A stretch of 5,645 nucleotides of DNA from JAGOEF01 sp029564465. Its GTDB lineage: Bacteria > Bacteroidota > Bacteroidia > Bacteroidales > ML635J-15. The notes beneath the pieces were generated by a model, which was not told the origin of the DNA, did no database searches, and was given only the letters and a program-made list of their open reading frames with translations. The position numbers and the translations under genes were made by a program. Position 1 is the first letter of the stretch; each line of letters begins with the position of its first letter. Positions 1-5,645 of this stretch are shown here, piece by piece. The stretch covers positions 1-5,645 of the forward strand of contig JAKQPY010000049.1 of the NCBI GenBank assembly GCA_029564465.1. Direction: 5' to 3'.

Positions 1-1
1 G

Positions 2-1141
2 GATGAGGCAATGCAGGCGGGTGCCGAAAAAGCCAGAAACCTGCTGCGCACCGAAATAGAATGGTTGCGGCGCATGCCAAAGGCCAGAACACATAAATCG
101 AAATACCGGATTAAAACTGTCGGGGAACTTTCTGATAAGGCACACGTCCAAAAACCTAATTCATCGATTAATATCAGAATGGAGGCATCCAGGCTGGGTT
201 CGAAAGTACTGAATATGAAGAATATTTCGAAATGTTATGGTGATAAAAGGGTGCTTAGTAGCTTTTCATATGTGTTTGCTCCTTATGAGAAAGTGGGAAT
301 TGTTGGAAATAACGGTACAGGAAAGACGACACTTTTGAATATTATAAATTCGAAAATTCTTCCCGATACAGGGACTGTTACTTTAGGTGATACCGTAAAA
401 CTTGCCTACTATACACAGGATGGATTGCGTTTTGATGATTCCGAACGCCCGATTGATGTGGTAAGTAAAATTGCCGAAGTGGTGAAGCTTTCCGATGGAA
501 ACAGCGTGAGTGCTTCGGCTTTTTTGCAGATGTTCCGGTTTCAGCCACCGCAGCAATACGATCTGATTTCGAAACTGAGCGGTGGCGAAAAGCAGCGCTT
601 GTATCTCTGCACAGTACTGATGCAGCAGCCCAATTTTCTTATCCTCGATGAACCCACCAACGACCTTGATATCATTACCCTGCAGGTACTCGAGGATTAT
701 CTGGTTAATTTTAAAGGTTGCGTTCTGATTGTTTCACACGACAGGTTTTTTCTTGATAAAATTGTAGATCATGTGTTTGTTTTTAGTAGCAACGGTGCTA
801 TAAAAGATTTCCCCGGAAATTATTCGCAATATCGTTATTCAAAAGAGTTTGCCGAAAGTCCAAAACCCCTTAAGCAACCGGTCTCAATCCCTGAAAAAAA
901 ACAAATTTCAGCCCCTGCAAAATCCGGCTTAACTTACAAAGAACGGCTCGAAATTCAGCAAATAGAAATGGATTTAAAAAGTCTGGAAACACAAAAGCAA
1001 GAGCTCAATAATAAAATTTCTGATAGCTCAGTAAACCAAATCGAACTTTTTGCGTCTTCAAAACAGTTGGGTGAGGTAATAATTAGAATAAGCGAGTTGG
1101 AATTACGCTGGTTGGAATTATCGGCAAAGGCTGATATGTAA
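2..1141 (+). CDS. uup: ABC-F family ATPase, Uup type, C-terminal part (5' end outside window)
   Basis: Cytoplasmic ABC-F ATPase without membrane segments. The family acts on ribosomes; Uup and its Bacillus relative YfmR are linked to relieving difficult translation and to ribosome function. The frame is open from base 2, before the first ATG at 11, and begins inside the inter-domain linker, so the gene is cut by the edge. Family members have about 620-640 residues, so roughly 250, including the first ABC domain, are missing. Numbering from the Met at 11: linker 7-34 (ends KARTHKSKYRI), second ABC domain about 64-275 with Walker A GNNGTGKTT 99-107, Q-loop Gln136, signature LSGGEKQRL 189-197, Walker B FLILDEPTNDLD 209-220 with catalytic Glu214, and H-loop SHDRFF 242-247. 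A Lys/Pro-rich stretch (282-306) leads to a charged helical region (307-371) matching the Uup C-terminal coiled coil. All catalytic motifs are intact. Stop TAA at 1139-1141. The family call is firm; the Uup subgroup rests on the linker and C-terminal helices. Confidence 0.93.
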   Translation, partial: DEAMQAGAEKARNLLRTEIEWLRRMPKARTHKSKYRIKTVGELSDKAHVQKPNSSINIRMEASRLGSKVLNMKNISKCYGDKRVLSSFSYVFAPYEKVGIVGNNGTGKTTLLNIINSKILPDTGTVTLGDTVKLAYYTQDGLRFDDSERPIDVVSKIAEVVKLSDGNSVSASAFLQMFRFQPPQQYDLISKLSGGEKQRLYLCTVLMQQPNFLILDEPTNDLDIITLQVLEDYLVNFKGCVLIVSHDRFFLDKIVDHVFVFSSNGAIKDFPGNYSQYRYSKEFAESPKPLKQPVSIPEKKQISAPAKSGLTYKERLEIQQIEMDLKSLETQKQELNNKISDSSVNQIELFASSKQLGEVIIRISELELRWLELSAKADM

Positions 1142-1223
1142 ATGGTTCTGATGAAGTAATACTAAGCATTTGTTTTTTCTGATTATTATTGTAATTTTGG
1201 TATGTTATTAGATTTTTAGGCCT
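1142..1223. other. Intergenic region between the ABC-F gene and the surface protein gene
   Basis: This AT-rich gap of 82 bases holds the promoter of the downstream gene. I see no hairpin followed by a T-run that would make a convincing intrinsic terminator for the upstream gene: the T-run at about 1173-1178 has no GC-rich stem before it. Read-through from the ABC-F gene is therefore possible in addition to the dedicated promoter. Confidence 0.7.
1169..1199 (+). promoter_or_regulatory. Bacteroidota-type primary sigma factor promoter
   Basis: The -33 element TTTG lies at 1169-1172 and the -7 element TAATTTTG at 1192-1199, separated by 19 bases. This matches the phylum consensus TTTG / TAnnTTTG at every defined position with a usual spacing. 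Transcription would be expected to begin around 1204-1207, leaving a short leader of about 17-20 bases before the ATG at 1224. The leader has only a weak AGG at 1218-1220, too close to the start to be a normal Shine-Dalgarno, which is common in this phylum. Position just upstream of the secreted protein gene supports the call. Confidence 0.82.
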
Positions 1224-1283
1224 ATGAAAAGAATAATTGTAATATTCCTGAGTGGTTTATTGGCTGTTACTACAGCAAATGCG
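1224..1283 (+). other. Signal peptide of the large surface protein
   Basis: Residues 1-20 have a short basic start (Lys2, Arg3), a hydrophobic core (about residues 4-15) and a cleavage site of the A-N-A type before Gln21, which fits signal peptidase I. There is no lipobox cysteine at the cleavage point, so this is not a lipoprotein. Sec export to the periplasm is expected, with outer membrane passage by a separate system. Confidence 0.9.
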
Positions 1284-4200
1284 CAAAACGATTGCAGCAA
1301 TGCGGTTCATCTCAATTTTGAAGATTATTCAACCTGCGGCCAGCTCGCCATGGAATCAATCGATTTGGGTACAGCCACTGCGTCTTCGACAACCCCAAAT
1401 CCTACATGTGGTAATTTTAGCGCTTCATCCGAGGATTTGTGGTACACCATTACTGTGCCCGCCGGTGCCAATACGCTAGCCTTCCATATGTTTAATTCCA
1501 ACTACACACCCATGTTATTCAATGCTTCAAAACCGGGAATGGCGGTGTACAGGGGAACCAATTGTACTAATTTAACTTTGCTGAACTGTTTTACTGATGC
1601 AGGTGGTTTCATGGAAAATGGTGAAATCCGATTCGAGCCAATCAGTGGCTTGGTTCCCGGCGAAACATTGTGGATCAGGGCCTGGGATCAGGGTAATATT
1701 TCTCAACGAATTTTTCTGATTGCTTCGGTAATACTCAGTCTCCCCGAAGATGATTGCATGACTCCTGAGCCTTTGGGCACGGGTGGATGTAATATTCTTT
1801 CAACAGGTGGTGATATTCCTGCTCCCGAAGATTGTGGATGGAATACCACCGATAACTCAATTTTCTATTACTTTACTGTTACAGGCTCCGACCCTCAACC
1901 CTATACTATTACAGCTGAAAACGGGGAGTGCTGGGCAAATTCAGGGGGTGAAAGCCCCGAAATTCAATTCGCCGTGTATAGCTGGAATGGAACAAATTGT
2001 AGTGGAATTGGTGGTTCTGGATCTTCATACCAGGGATGTGCAAGCGGTACAGGTCTGGTTACATTCTCCGAGAATCTGGCACCCGGCAACTATATTCTGG
2101 CTTTCGACGGATATAGCATGATGTCGGGAAACTCATTATGTATTTTCGGTTTCGAAGCCCCTTTTATCACTCCTGAATTGACGGTCACCTTAAATACGAC
2201 CAATGCTATTTGTGGTTCCGGAGGATCTGCTGTAATAAATGTGCAAGAATCTTGTACAGGTAACCCAAGCATTGCATGGAGCAATGGGGCTACTGGTTTC
2301 ACGGTGCAGAATCTTCCAGCCGGAAATTATACCGTTACCGTTGCCGATGGTGTGGAGTGTGGCGATACGGTTATTAATTTCACCATTACCGACTCAGGCA
2401 CTTTGAGTGTTGATGCAGTAGCCTCGGGTGATCCCTGCGAAGGGAATATTACTGCTACCGCCAATGTTACGGGTGCAAACCCGGCGCAGTGTACTTATTC
2501 CTGGAGTACCAATCCGGTGCAACATACACAAACCACCACCAATCTGGCAGCGGGTACCTATACCGTTACGGTAAGTCTGGGTACTTGTACAGCCACCGAT
2601 CAGGTTAGTATTACAGTGTACGATAATATTACCGTTGGAAACCTTGATACGGAGTGTAATGGAACGAATACAGAATATACACTCACTTTTAGTGTGACAG
2701 GGTCAACGGGTAATCCGGCTTCCTTTAATGCCAACTGGGGCTCGGGTAACCAGGGTTTTGTGGGTAGTTTCAGTCATAATTTCACCTCACCTTCAACCTA
2801 TAATATCACCGTTACCGATTTGAATGGCTGCAACGAATTTGTCCTGACCGGAAACGTCGATTGCGGCTGTATGACCAATGCCGGAAGCATGACCAGTCTT
2901 GAGCCGATTCATTTGTGCGCAGGCCAGTGTACTAACGGTATTTCGCACAATGGAGATCAGGTACTCGATGCCGACGATATTTTTGAATTTATTATTCATA
3001 CAGGAGGCTTTCCGGCAACTATTCTGGGTAGAAGCAGTGACCCGGTATTTTGCCCCAACGAAGTAGCCGGAGGTATTAGTTTCGAAACAGTCTATTATAT
3101 ATCGCCTGTCGCCGGAAATCCCTCATTTGGACATGTTGATCAGACAGATCCCTGCTATAGTCAGGCTGCCGGAACTCCGGTGATTTGGCATCAAATGCCG
3201 GTGGCCTATATTAACGGGACTGAACTGGAAACCTGCGGTAATACAATTCACCTGAGTGCTATGCCTCAGGCACAAGGTATGACAGCCTACTGGTCGTCGG
3301 CAGCACAGTTTGTCCCTATGGGGGGCAACCTGATTTCAAGCCCTGAAATCAATATTCTTGTAAATGCATACGACGATGTATGGTTTTATTGGAATGTGGT
3401 GAATAATCAGTGCACGGCCCGTGACAGTATTTTGGTGCATTTCCGTCAGACCCCCAATACCTATGCCGGACCCGATGCCATTGTCTGCGGAAGTTCAACC
3501 ACCCTGGAAGCAGAATTAAGTCTGTCTGCATCAATAGGACAATGGAGCGGCAACGGAGCTGCTTTCAGCTCTCCCACAAACCCGAGTTCTTCGGTTACCG
3601 TCGTTGATTTTGGAACCTATACTTTTACATGGACCGAAAGCAACGGTGCCTGCTTCGATCAGGATAGCGTAAATATTACTTTTATTCAGGAGCCCACTCC
3701 CAGCACTACCTTGAATCATGACACGGTTTGCGGTGTAAGCTATACACTCAATGTGCTGAATGTTCAAAACCCGGGCCAATGGCGTGCTTATGATGATGGT
3801 GTCCAGATTAATCCCACCTATATCAATGGAACCAATCTGAATACTCCCAATGCTCAGGTAGTTATTCCTGCGTATTCAGGATTGCATAATACAGTAGTTT
3901 TCGAGTGGACAGAGGTGAGCCAGTTCGGAGGTGTGCAATGTTTTGGCACAGCCAGCGTAACCGTTACTTTTGCACGGGAGCCTTCGGCCAGCGTAGGTCA
4001 GGATGACCATGATCAGGTATGTGGTAACTCTTATACTTTCGCTGCTGATACCCTGGGCTCAGGGTGGGCCTATGGCACCTGGATTGCTACGAATGTTATT
4101 GCTGCTTTCGACGACATAAACAACCCGCTGGCTACGGTTACAATCGACCCATTGGGCAGTTATGGCGATACCGCTTATGTCGAAGTACCGTTCCTCTGGG

Positions 4201-5645
4201 TGATGAATAACACCGGCTGTACTGCCATCGATACCATGTACGTAACATTCTATAATGCTCCCGTGGCCAATGCCGGAGTCAACGATTCAATCTGCGGATT
4301 TGAATATCCGCTGCATGCGTACTACAGCATTCCTGCATCCGGGGGATATGCGCCTACGGGTTGGTGGACCTACCTCGATGGCCCGGTAACTCAGGGTGTA
4401 AATATTTTCAATCAAAACAGCCCGCAGACAAATGTTACTGTTCCCACCGAAGGTATCTATCGTTTTGTATGGCGGGAATCAAATTCTGAATTACCCAGCT
4501 GCTATACCACCGACACCGTCGAGATAAAATTCATCGAAATACCGGTGATTGATGCAGGCGACGACTTTAATGTATGTGGACAATGCACTTCGCTGAATTG
4601 TGTAAGCGCAGGTTATTATGGTACATGGCAGCCCATGCCGGGCATTACCTGGGGTGATGTGAATAGCCCGACCACTACTATTTGTTCAAGTCTCTATGGT
4701 GCACGTGAGTTTATATGGCAGGAAACCAATGGTATGTGCTTTGGTCGTGATACGGTTGTTGTTACCTTCTGGCGCAGACCAACGGCTGAAATTCTCACCG
4801 ATGCAGCCGACTCTACACAGTGTGGGCTATGTTATAAAAGGTTATCGGCCGGTATTCCGGGTGCCGGAATCAGCGGGTTTTGGTGGGATGCCAACGAACC
4901 CAATGCGGTGTTCAGCCACTACACGCAGTTGAATCCGGATACGGTTTGTGTTACCCAATATGGTTTGCATAATTTCTATTGGATTGAAGAAACCGGCGTG
5001 GAATCGGAACCGGCAGGTTTCTGTGCAGACACCGCAGGCCCACTGCCCATTCGTTTTATCAGGATACCGGAAGCTGATGCCGGTGTCGACACCTTGTTCT
5101 GTGGTTATTCAGGCTATATGAATGCACACCCGTCTTATGGTACAGGTACCTGGACTACGCCTTCAACAGTGAATGTGGTTTTCGAGAGTGCTCATGACCC
5201 CAGTACCTATGTCGAAACCAATGTGTTGAATACCTCTTCGCTGAATCCAAATTACCTGCTGGTCTGGACGGAAGACAACACGAACAACTGTACCGATAAG
5301 GACACGGTATACGTAATCTTTGCCCGTATTCCTACGGGAGAATTCGAAATCAAGCCACCCAAATGTTTTGGTGAATACGCCACATTGATAGCCACCGAAG
5401 ACACGCTGGCTACCTACAATTGGCAGTTTGTGGGCATACACACCGACAGTGTGAGCGGTCTTACAACACAGGGAGGCGACTACCGCCATTCGGTGATGTG
5501 GCACAACACCGACACAGCACACTTTGTAACGCTGGTGACCACCAACTGGTGGGAATGCGAAAGTCCGGTATTCCGCGACACGATTTACGAACCGCCCATT
5601 CCCGATTACAGCTTCGGAGTATTCCCCGACACCTGTTTGCTGGGC
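1224..5645 (+). CDS. Very large secreted, multi-domain repeat protein, probable T9SS-type surface adhesin (3' end outside window)
   Basis: The frame is open without a stop for 1,474 codons to the right edge. The start is well fixed: an in-frame TAG lies at 1209-1211, ATG 1224 is the first Met after it, it begins a clear signal peptide, and a consensus promoter sits just upstream. Order of parts: signal peptide 1-20; PPC-like domains about 23-172 and 174-311; SprB-like repeats about 319-546; a domain with TVYYISPVAGNP about 547-659; nine Ig-like repeats 660-1460; then an unfinished segment. The mature protein is rich in Thr, Asn, Gly, Val, Tyr and Trp, has regularly placed cysteines and shows no membrane segment, as expected of an extracellular beta-sandwich chain. 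No enzyme motif is visible. Proteins of this build in Bacteroidota are usually exported by the type IX system and bound to or released from the cell surface, with roles in adhesion or gliding. Here that role is inferred, since the sorting domain would lie beyond the window. Binding partner unknown. Confidence 0.93.
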   Translation, partial: MKRIIVIFLSGLLAVTTANAQNDCSNAVHLNFEDYSTCGQLAMESIDLGTATASSTTPNPTCGNFSASSEDLWYTITVPAGANTLAFHMFNSNYTPMLFNASKPGMAVYRGTNCTNLTLLNCFTDAGGFMENGEIRFEPISGLVPGETLWIRAWDQGNISQRIFLIASVILSLPEDDCMTPEPLGTGGCNILSTGGDIPAPEDCGWNTTDNSIFYYFTVTGSDPQPYTITAENGECWANSGGESPEIQFAVYSWNGTNCSGIGGSGSSYQGCASGTGLVTFSENLAPGNYILAFDGYSMMSGNSLCIFGFEAPFITPELTVTLNTTNAICGSGGSAVINVQESCTGNPSIAWSNGATGFTVQNLPAGNYTVTVADGVECGDTVINFTITDSGTLSVDAVASGDPCEGNITATANVTGANPAQCTYSWSTNPVQHTQTTTNLAAGTYTVTVSLGTCTATDQVSITVYDNITVGNLDTECNGTNTEYTLTFSVTGSTGNPASFNANWGSGNQGFVGSFSHNFTSPSTYNITVTDLNGCNEFVLTGNVDCGCMTNAGSMTSLEPIHLCAGQCTNGISHNGDQVLDADDIFEFIIHTGGFPATILGRSSDPVFCPNEVAGGISFETVYYISPVAGNPSFGHVDQTDPCYSQAAGTPVIWHQMPVAYINGTELETCGNTIHLSAMPQAQGMTAYWSSAAQFVPMGGNLISSPEINILVNAYDDVWFYWNVVNNQCTARDSILVHFRQTPNTYAGPDAIVCGSSTTLEAELSLSASIGQWSGNGAAFSSPTNPSSSVTVVDFGTYTFTWTESNGACFDQDSVNITFIQEPTPSTTLNHDTVCGVSYTLNVLNVQNPGQWRAYDDGVQINPTYINGTNLNTPNAQVVIPAYSGLHNTVVFEWTEVSQFGGVQCFGTASVTVTFAREPSASVGQDDHDQVCGNSYTFAADTLGSGWAYGTWIATNVIAAFDDINNPLATVTIDPLGSYGDTAYVEVPFLWVMNNTGCTAIDTMYVTFYNAPVANAGVNDSICGFEYPLHAYYSIPASGGYAPTGWWTYLDGPVTQGVNIFNQNSPQTNVTVPTEGIYRFVWRESNSELPSCYTTDTVEIKFIEIPVIDAGDDFNVCGQCTSLNCVSAGYYGTWQPMPGITWGDVNSPTTTICSSLYGAREFIWQETNGMCFGRDTVVVTFWRRPTAEILTDAADSTQCGLCYKRLSAGIPGAGISGFWWDANEPNAVFSHYTQLNPDTVCVTQYGLHNFYWIEETGVESEPAGFCADTAGPLPIRFIRIPEADAGVDTLFCGYSGYMNAHPSYGTGTWTTPSTVNVVFESAHDPSTYVETNVLNTSSLNPNYLLVWTEDNTNNCTDKDTVYVIFARIPTGEFEIKPPKCFGEYATLIATEDTLATYNWQFVGIHTDSVSGLTTQGGDYRHSVMWHNTDTAHFVTLVTTNWWECESPVFRDTIYEPPIPDYSFGVFPDTCLLG
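1290..1739 (+). other. First PPC-like beta-sandwich domain (residues about 23-172)
   Basis: The segment opens with DC (23-24) and has the pattern common to PPC-like domains of Bacteroidota secreted proteins: EDLWYTITVP at 70-79, a YRGTNC motif at 109-114, and the closing turn LVPGETLWIRAWD at 143-155. Such domains are non-catalytic and often sit beside peptidase or adhesion modules. The assignment is from pattern memory, so the exact family and edges are approximate. Confidence 0.6.
1743..2156 (+). other. Second PPC-like beta-sandwich domain (residues about 174-311)
   Basis: This repeats the layout of the first domain: it starts PEDDC at 174-178, has FYYFTV at 214-219, YSWNGTNC at 252-259 (matching the YRGTNC of domain one) and LAPGNYILAFDG at 285-296 (matching the LVPGETLWIRAWD turn). 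The shared order of motifs suggests an old duplication. Sequence identity between the two is low. Confidence 0.6.
2178..2861 (+). repeat. Three SprB-like repeats (residues about 319-389, 394-465, 468-546)
   Basis: Repeat A carries WSNGATG at 352-358 and LPAGNYTVTVAD at 364-375, which is the classic SprB repeat pattern. Repeat B has YSW at 425-427 and LAAGTYTVTV at 441-450. Repeat C is looser, with YNITVTDLNGC at 526-536. These repeats are named after the Flavobacterium gliding adhesin SprB and are widespread in Bacteroidota cell-surface proteins. Their presence supports a surface role but does not by itself show gliding. The recurring TACCGTTAC-like DNA words here come from the repeated Y-T-V-T-V protein motif. 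Confidence 0.78.
2862..3200 (+). other. Domain with YYIS-VAGN motif, unnamed (residues about 547-659)
   Basis: This segment starts CGC (547-549), has an acidic LDADD at 581-585, TVYYISPVAGNP at 622-633, DPC at 642-644 and GTPVIW at 650-655. I recall the same order of motifs in other large Bacteroidota surface proteins, usually just before tandem Ig-like repeats, but cannot attach a family name or function. The acidic cluster could bind a metal ion, which is a guess. Confidence 0.55.
3201..5603 (+). repeat. Nine tandem cysteine-containing Ig-like repeats (residues 660-1460)
   Basis: Repeat limits in residues: 660-744, 745-824, 825-920, 921-1013, 1014-1107, 1108-1186, 1187-1282, 1283-1370, 1371-1460. 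A typical unit opens with A-x-A-G-x-D, then CG, then a G-x-W or nearby Trp, a core Y-x-F-x-W strand, a second Cys, then D-(S/T)-V-x-V-x-F and a closing Pro. First cysteines: 671, 755, 836, 933, 1024, 1118, 1200, 1293, 1381. Second: 730, 810, 906, 999, 1093, 1172, 1267, 1356, 1445, giving spacings of 54-70 residues. The pairs probably form one disulfide per unit, as in Ig folds. Core strand Trp: 723, 803, 895, 992, 1083, 1165, 1253, 1348; repeat 9 lacks it. Units are clearly related in protein but not near-identical in DNA, so the array is old. Such stalks usually hold an active or anchoring end away from the cell; that role is inferred. Confidence 0.85.
4545..5069 (+). repeat. Repeats 6 and 7: subtype with an extra cysteine pair
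   Basis: Both units have CGxC in place of CG (Cys1118/1121 and Cys1200/1203). Both also have a further cysteine exactly 11 residues before the core Trp (Cys1154 before Trp1165, Cys1242 before Trp1253). Neither extra cysteine occurs at these places in repeats 1-5, 8 or 9. The joint gain suggests a second disulfide. Repeat 6 has one more cysteine, Cys1126, with no clear partner. Confidence 0.7.
5334..5645 (+). other. Divergent ninth repeat and unfinished following segment (residues 1371-1474)
   Basis: Repeat 9 (1371-1460) keeps both cysteines (1381, 1445) and a D-T-I motif (1452-1454), but has CF instead of CG, lacks the core Y-x-F-x-W strand and ends in a Pro-rich EPPIP. The next segment opens FPDTC near 1467-1471 and is cut by the window edge. 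This looks like a change from the regular array to another kind of Ig- or PKD-like module. The true C-terminus is not visible. Confidence 0.6.

Noticed and set aside
11..13. ATG at 11 as the true start of the ABC-F gene
   Set aside because: The frame is open upstream to the window edge, and the first residues are the middle of the ABC-F inter-domain linker. The first ABC domain must lie to the left.
1142..1180. Intrinsic terminator after the ABC-F gene
   Set aside because: There is a T-run at about 1173-1178 but no stable GC-rich stem before it, and the T-run follows the -33 element of the next promoter.
1118..1203. CGQC (residues 1118-1121) and CGLC (1200-1203) as thioredoxin-like active sites
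   Set aside because: The surrounding sequence is Ig-like repeat, not a thioredoxin fold, and the co-varying cysteines at Trp minus 11 fit a structural disulfide better. The coordinates given here are residue numbers in the large protein; the DNA lies at about 4575-4832.
1252..2121. Plus-strand open frames at 1252-1479 and 1783-2121
   Set aside because: They overlap the long frame from 1224 in another reading frame and their translations show no recognisable domain.
2327..2815. Short recurring DNA words such as TATACCGTTAC as a repeat array or binding-site cluster
   Set aside because: They encode the Y-T-V-T-V strand of successive SprB-like repeats in the same frame and are irregularly spaced, so protein repetition explains them.
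2090..3779. Minus-strand open frames at 2090-2302, 2793-2999, 3349-3534 and 3531-3779
   Set aside because: All are short, antisense to well-supported repeat coding sequence, and have no family features.
4696..4932. Plus-strand open frame at 4696-4932
   Set aside because: It lies inside repeats 6 and 7 of the large protein in another frame, with no promoter or start signal of its own.
5163..5522. Minus-strand open frame at 5163-5522, 119 residues
   Set aside because: It is the longest antisense frame, but it lies opposite repeats 8 and 9, whose conserved cysteines and D-T motifs explain the DNA. Its translation looks like low-information sequence with no motif.
1..5645. A defence system, toxin-antitoxin pair, mobile element, CRISPR array or tRNA/rRNA gene
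   Set aside because: Both real genes account for nearly all bases, and I saw no direct-repeat/spacer pattern, transposase motif, inverted terminal repeat or RNA gene.

Overview
The window looks like Bacteroidota chromosome, and no finer placement is justified. Three things point there. One is a textbook Bacteroidota promoter (TTTG, 19 bases, TAATTTTG). Another is the lack of a clear Shine-Dalgarno before a long exported protein. The third is a protein made of SprB-type and cysteine-containing Ig-like repeats, a style typical of Bacteroidota type IX secretion (T9SS) surface proteins.

Layout: positions 2-1141 hold the 3' two-thirds or so of an ABC-F ATPase gene of the Uup type, cut by the left edge. 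Positions 1142-1223 are a short AT-rich gap carrying the promoter of the next gene. From 1224 to the right edge a single frame stays open for 1,474 codons. I read every codon and found no stop, so the gene continues past the window. All other open frames in 1252-5522, on either strand, are shadows of this gene.

The large protein reads, in order: signal peptide (residues 1-20); two PPC-like beta-sandwich domains (about 23-172 and 174-311); three SprB-like repeats (about 319-546); a domain with a TVYYISPVAGNP motif that I know from other Bacteroidota surface proteins but cannot name (about 547-659); nine tandem Ig-like repeats of 79-96 residues (660-1460), the last divergent; and the start of whatever follows. 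It is best called a very large secreted, probably cell-surface adhesin-like protein. The part that would prove T9SS export, a C-terminal sorting domain, lies outside the window.

The two genes run the same way, but the second has its own promoter and no functional link is evident: one encodes a cytoplasmic ribosome-associated ATPase, the other an exported protein. I see no sign of a defence system, mobile element, RNA gene or CRISPR array. The most interesting signals are inside the repeat array: a D-(S/T)-hydrophobic motif at the same place in eight of nine repeats, matching the Bacteroidota O-glycosylation sequon, and a co-varying extra cysteine pair in repeats 6 and 7 that predicts a second disulfide.
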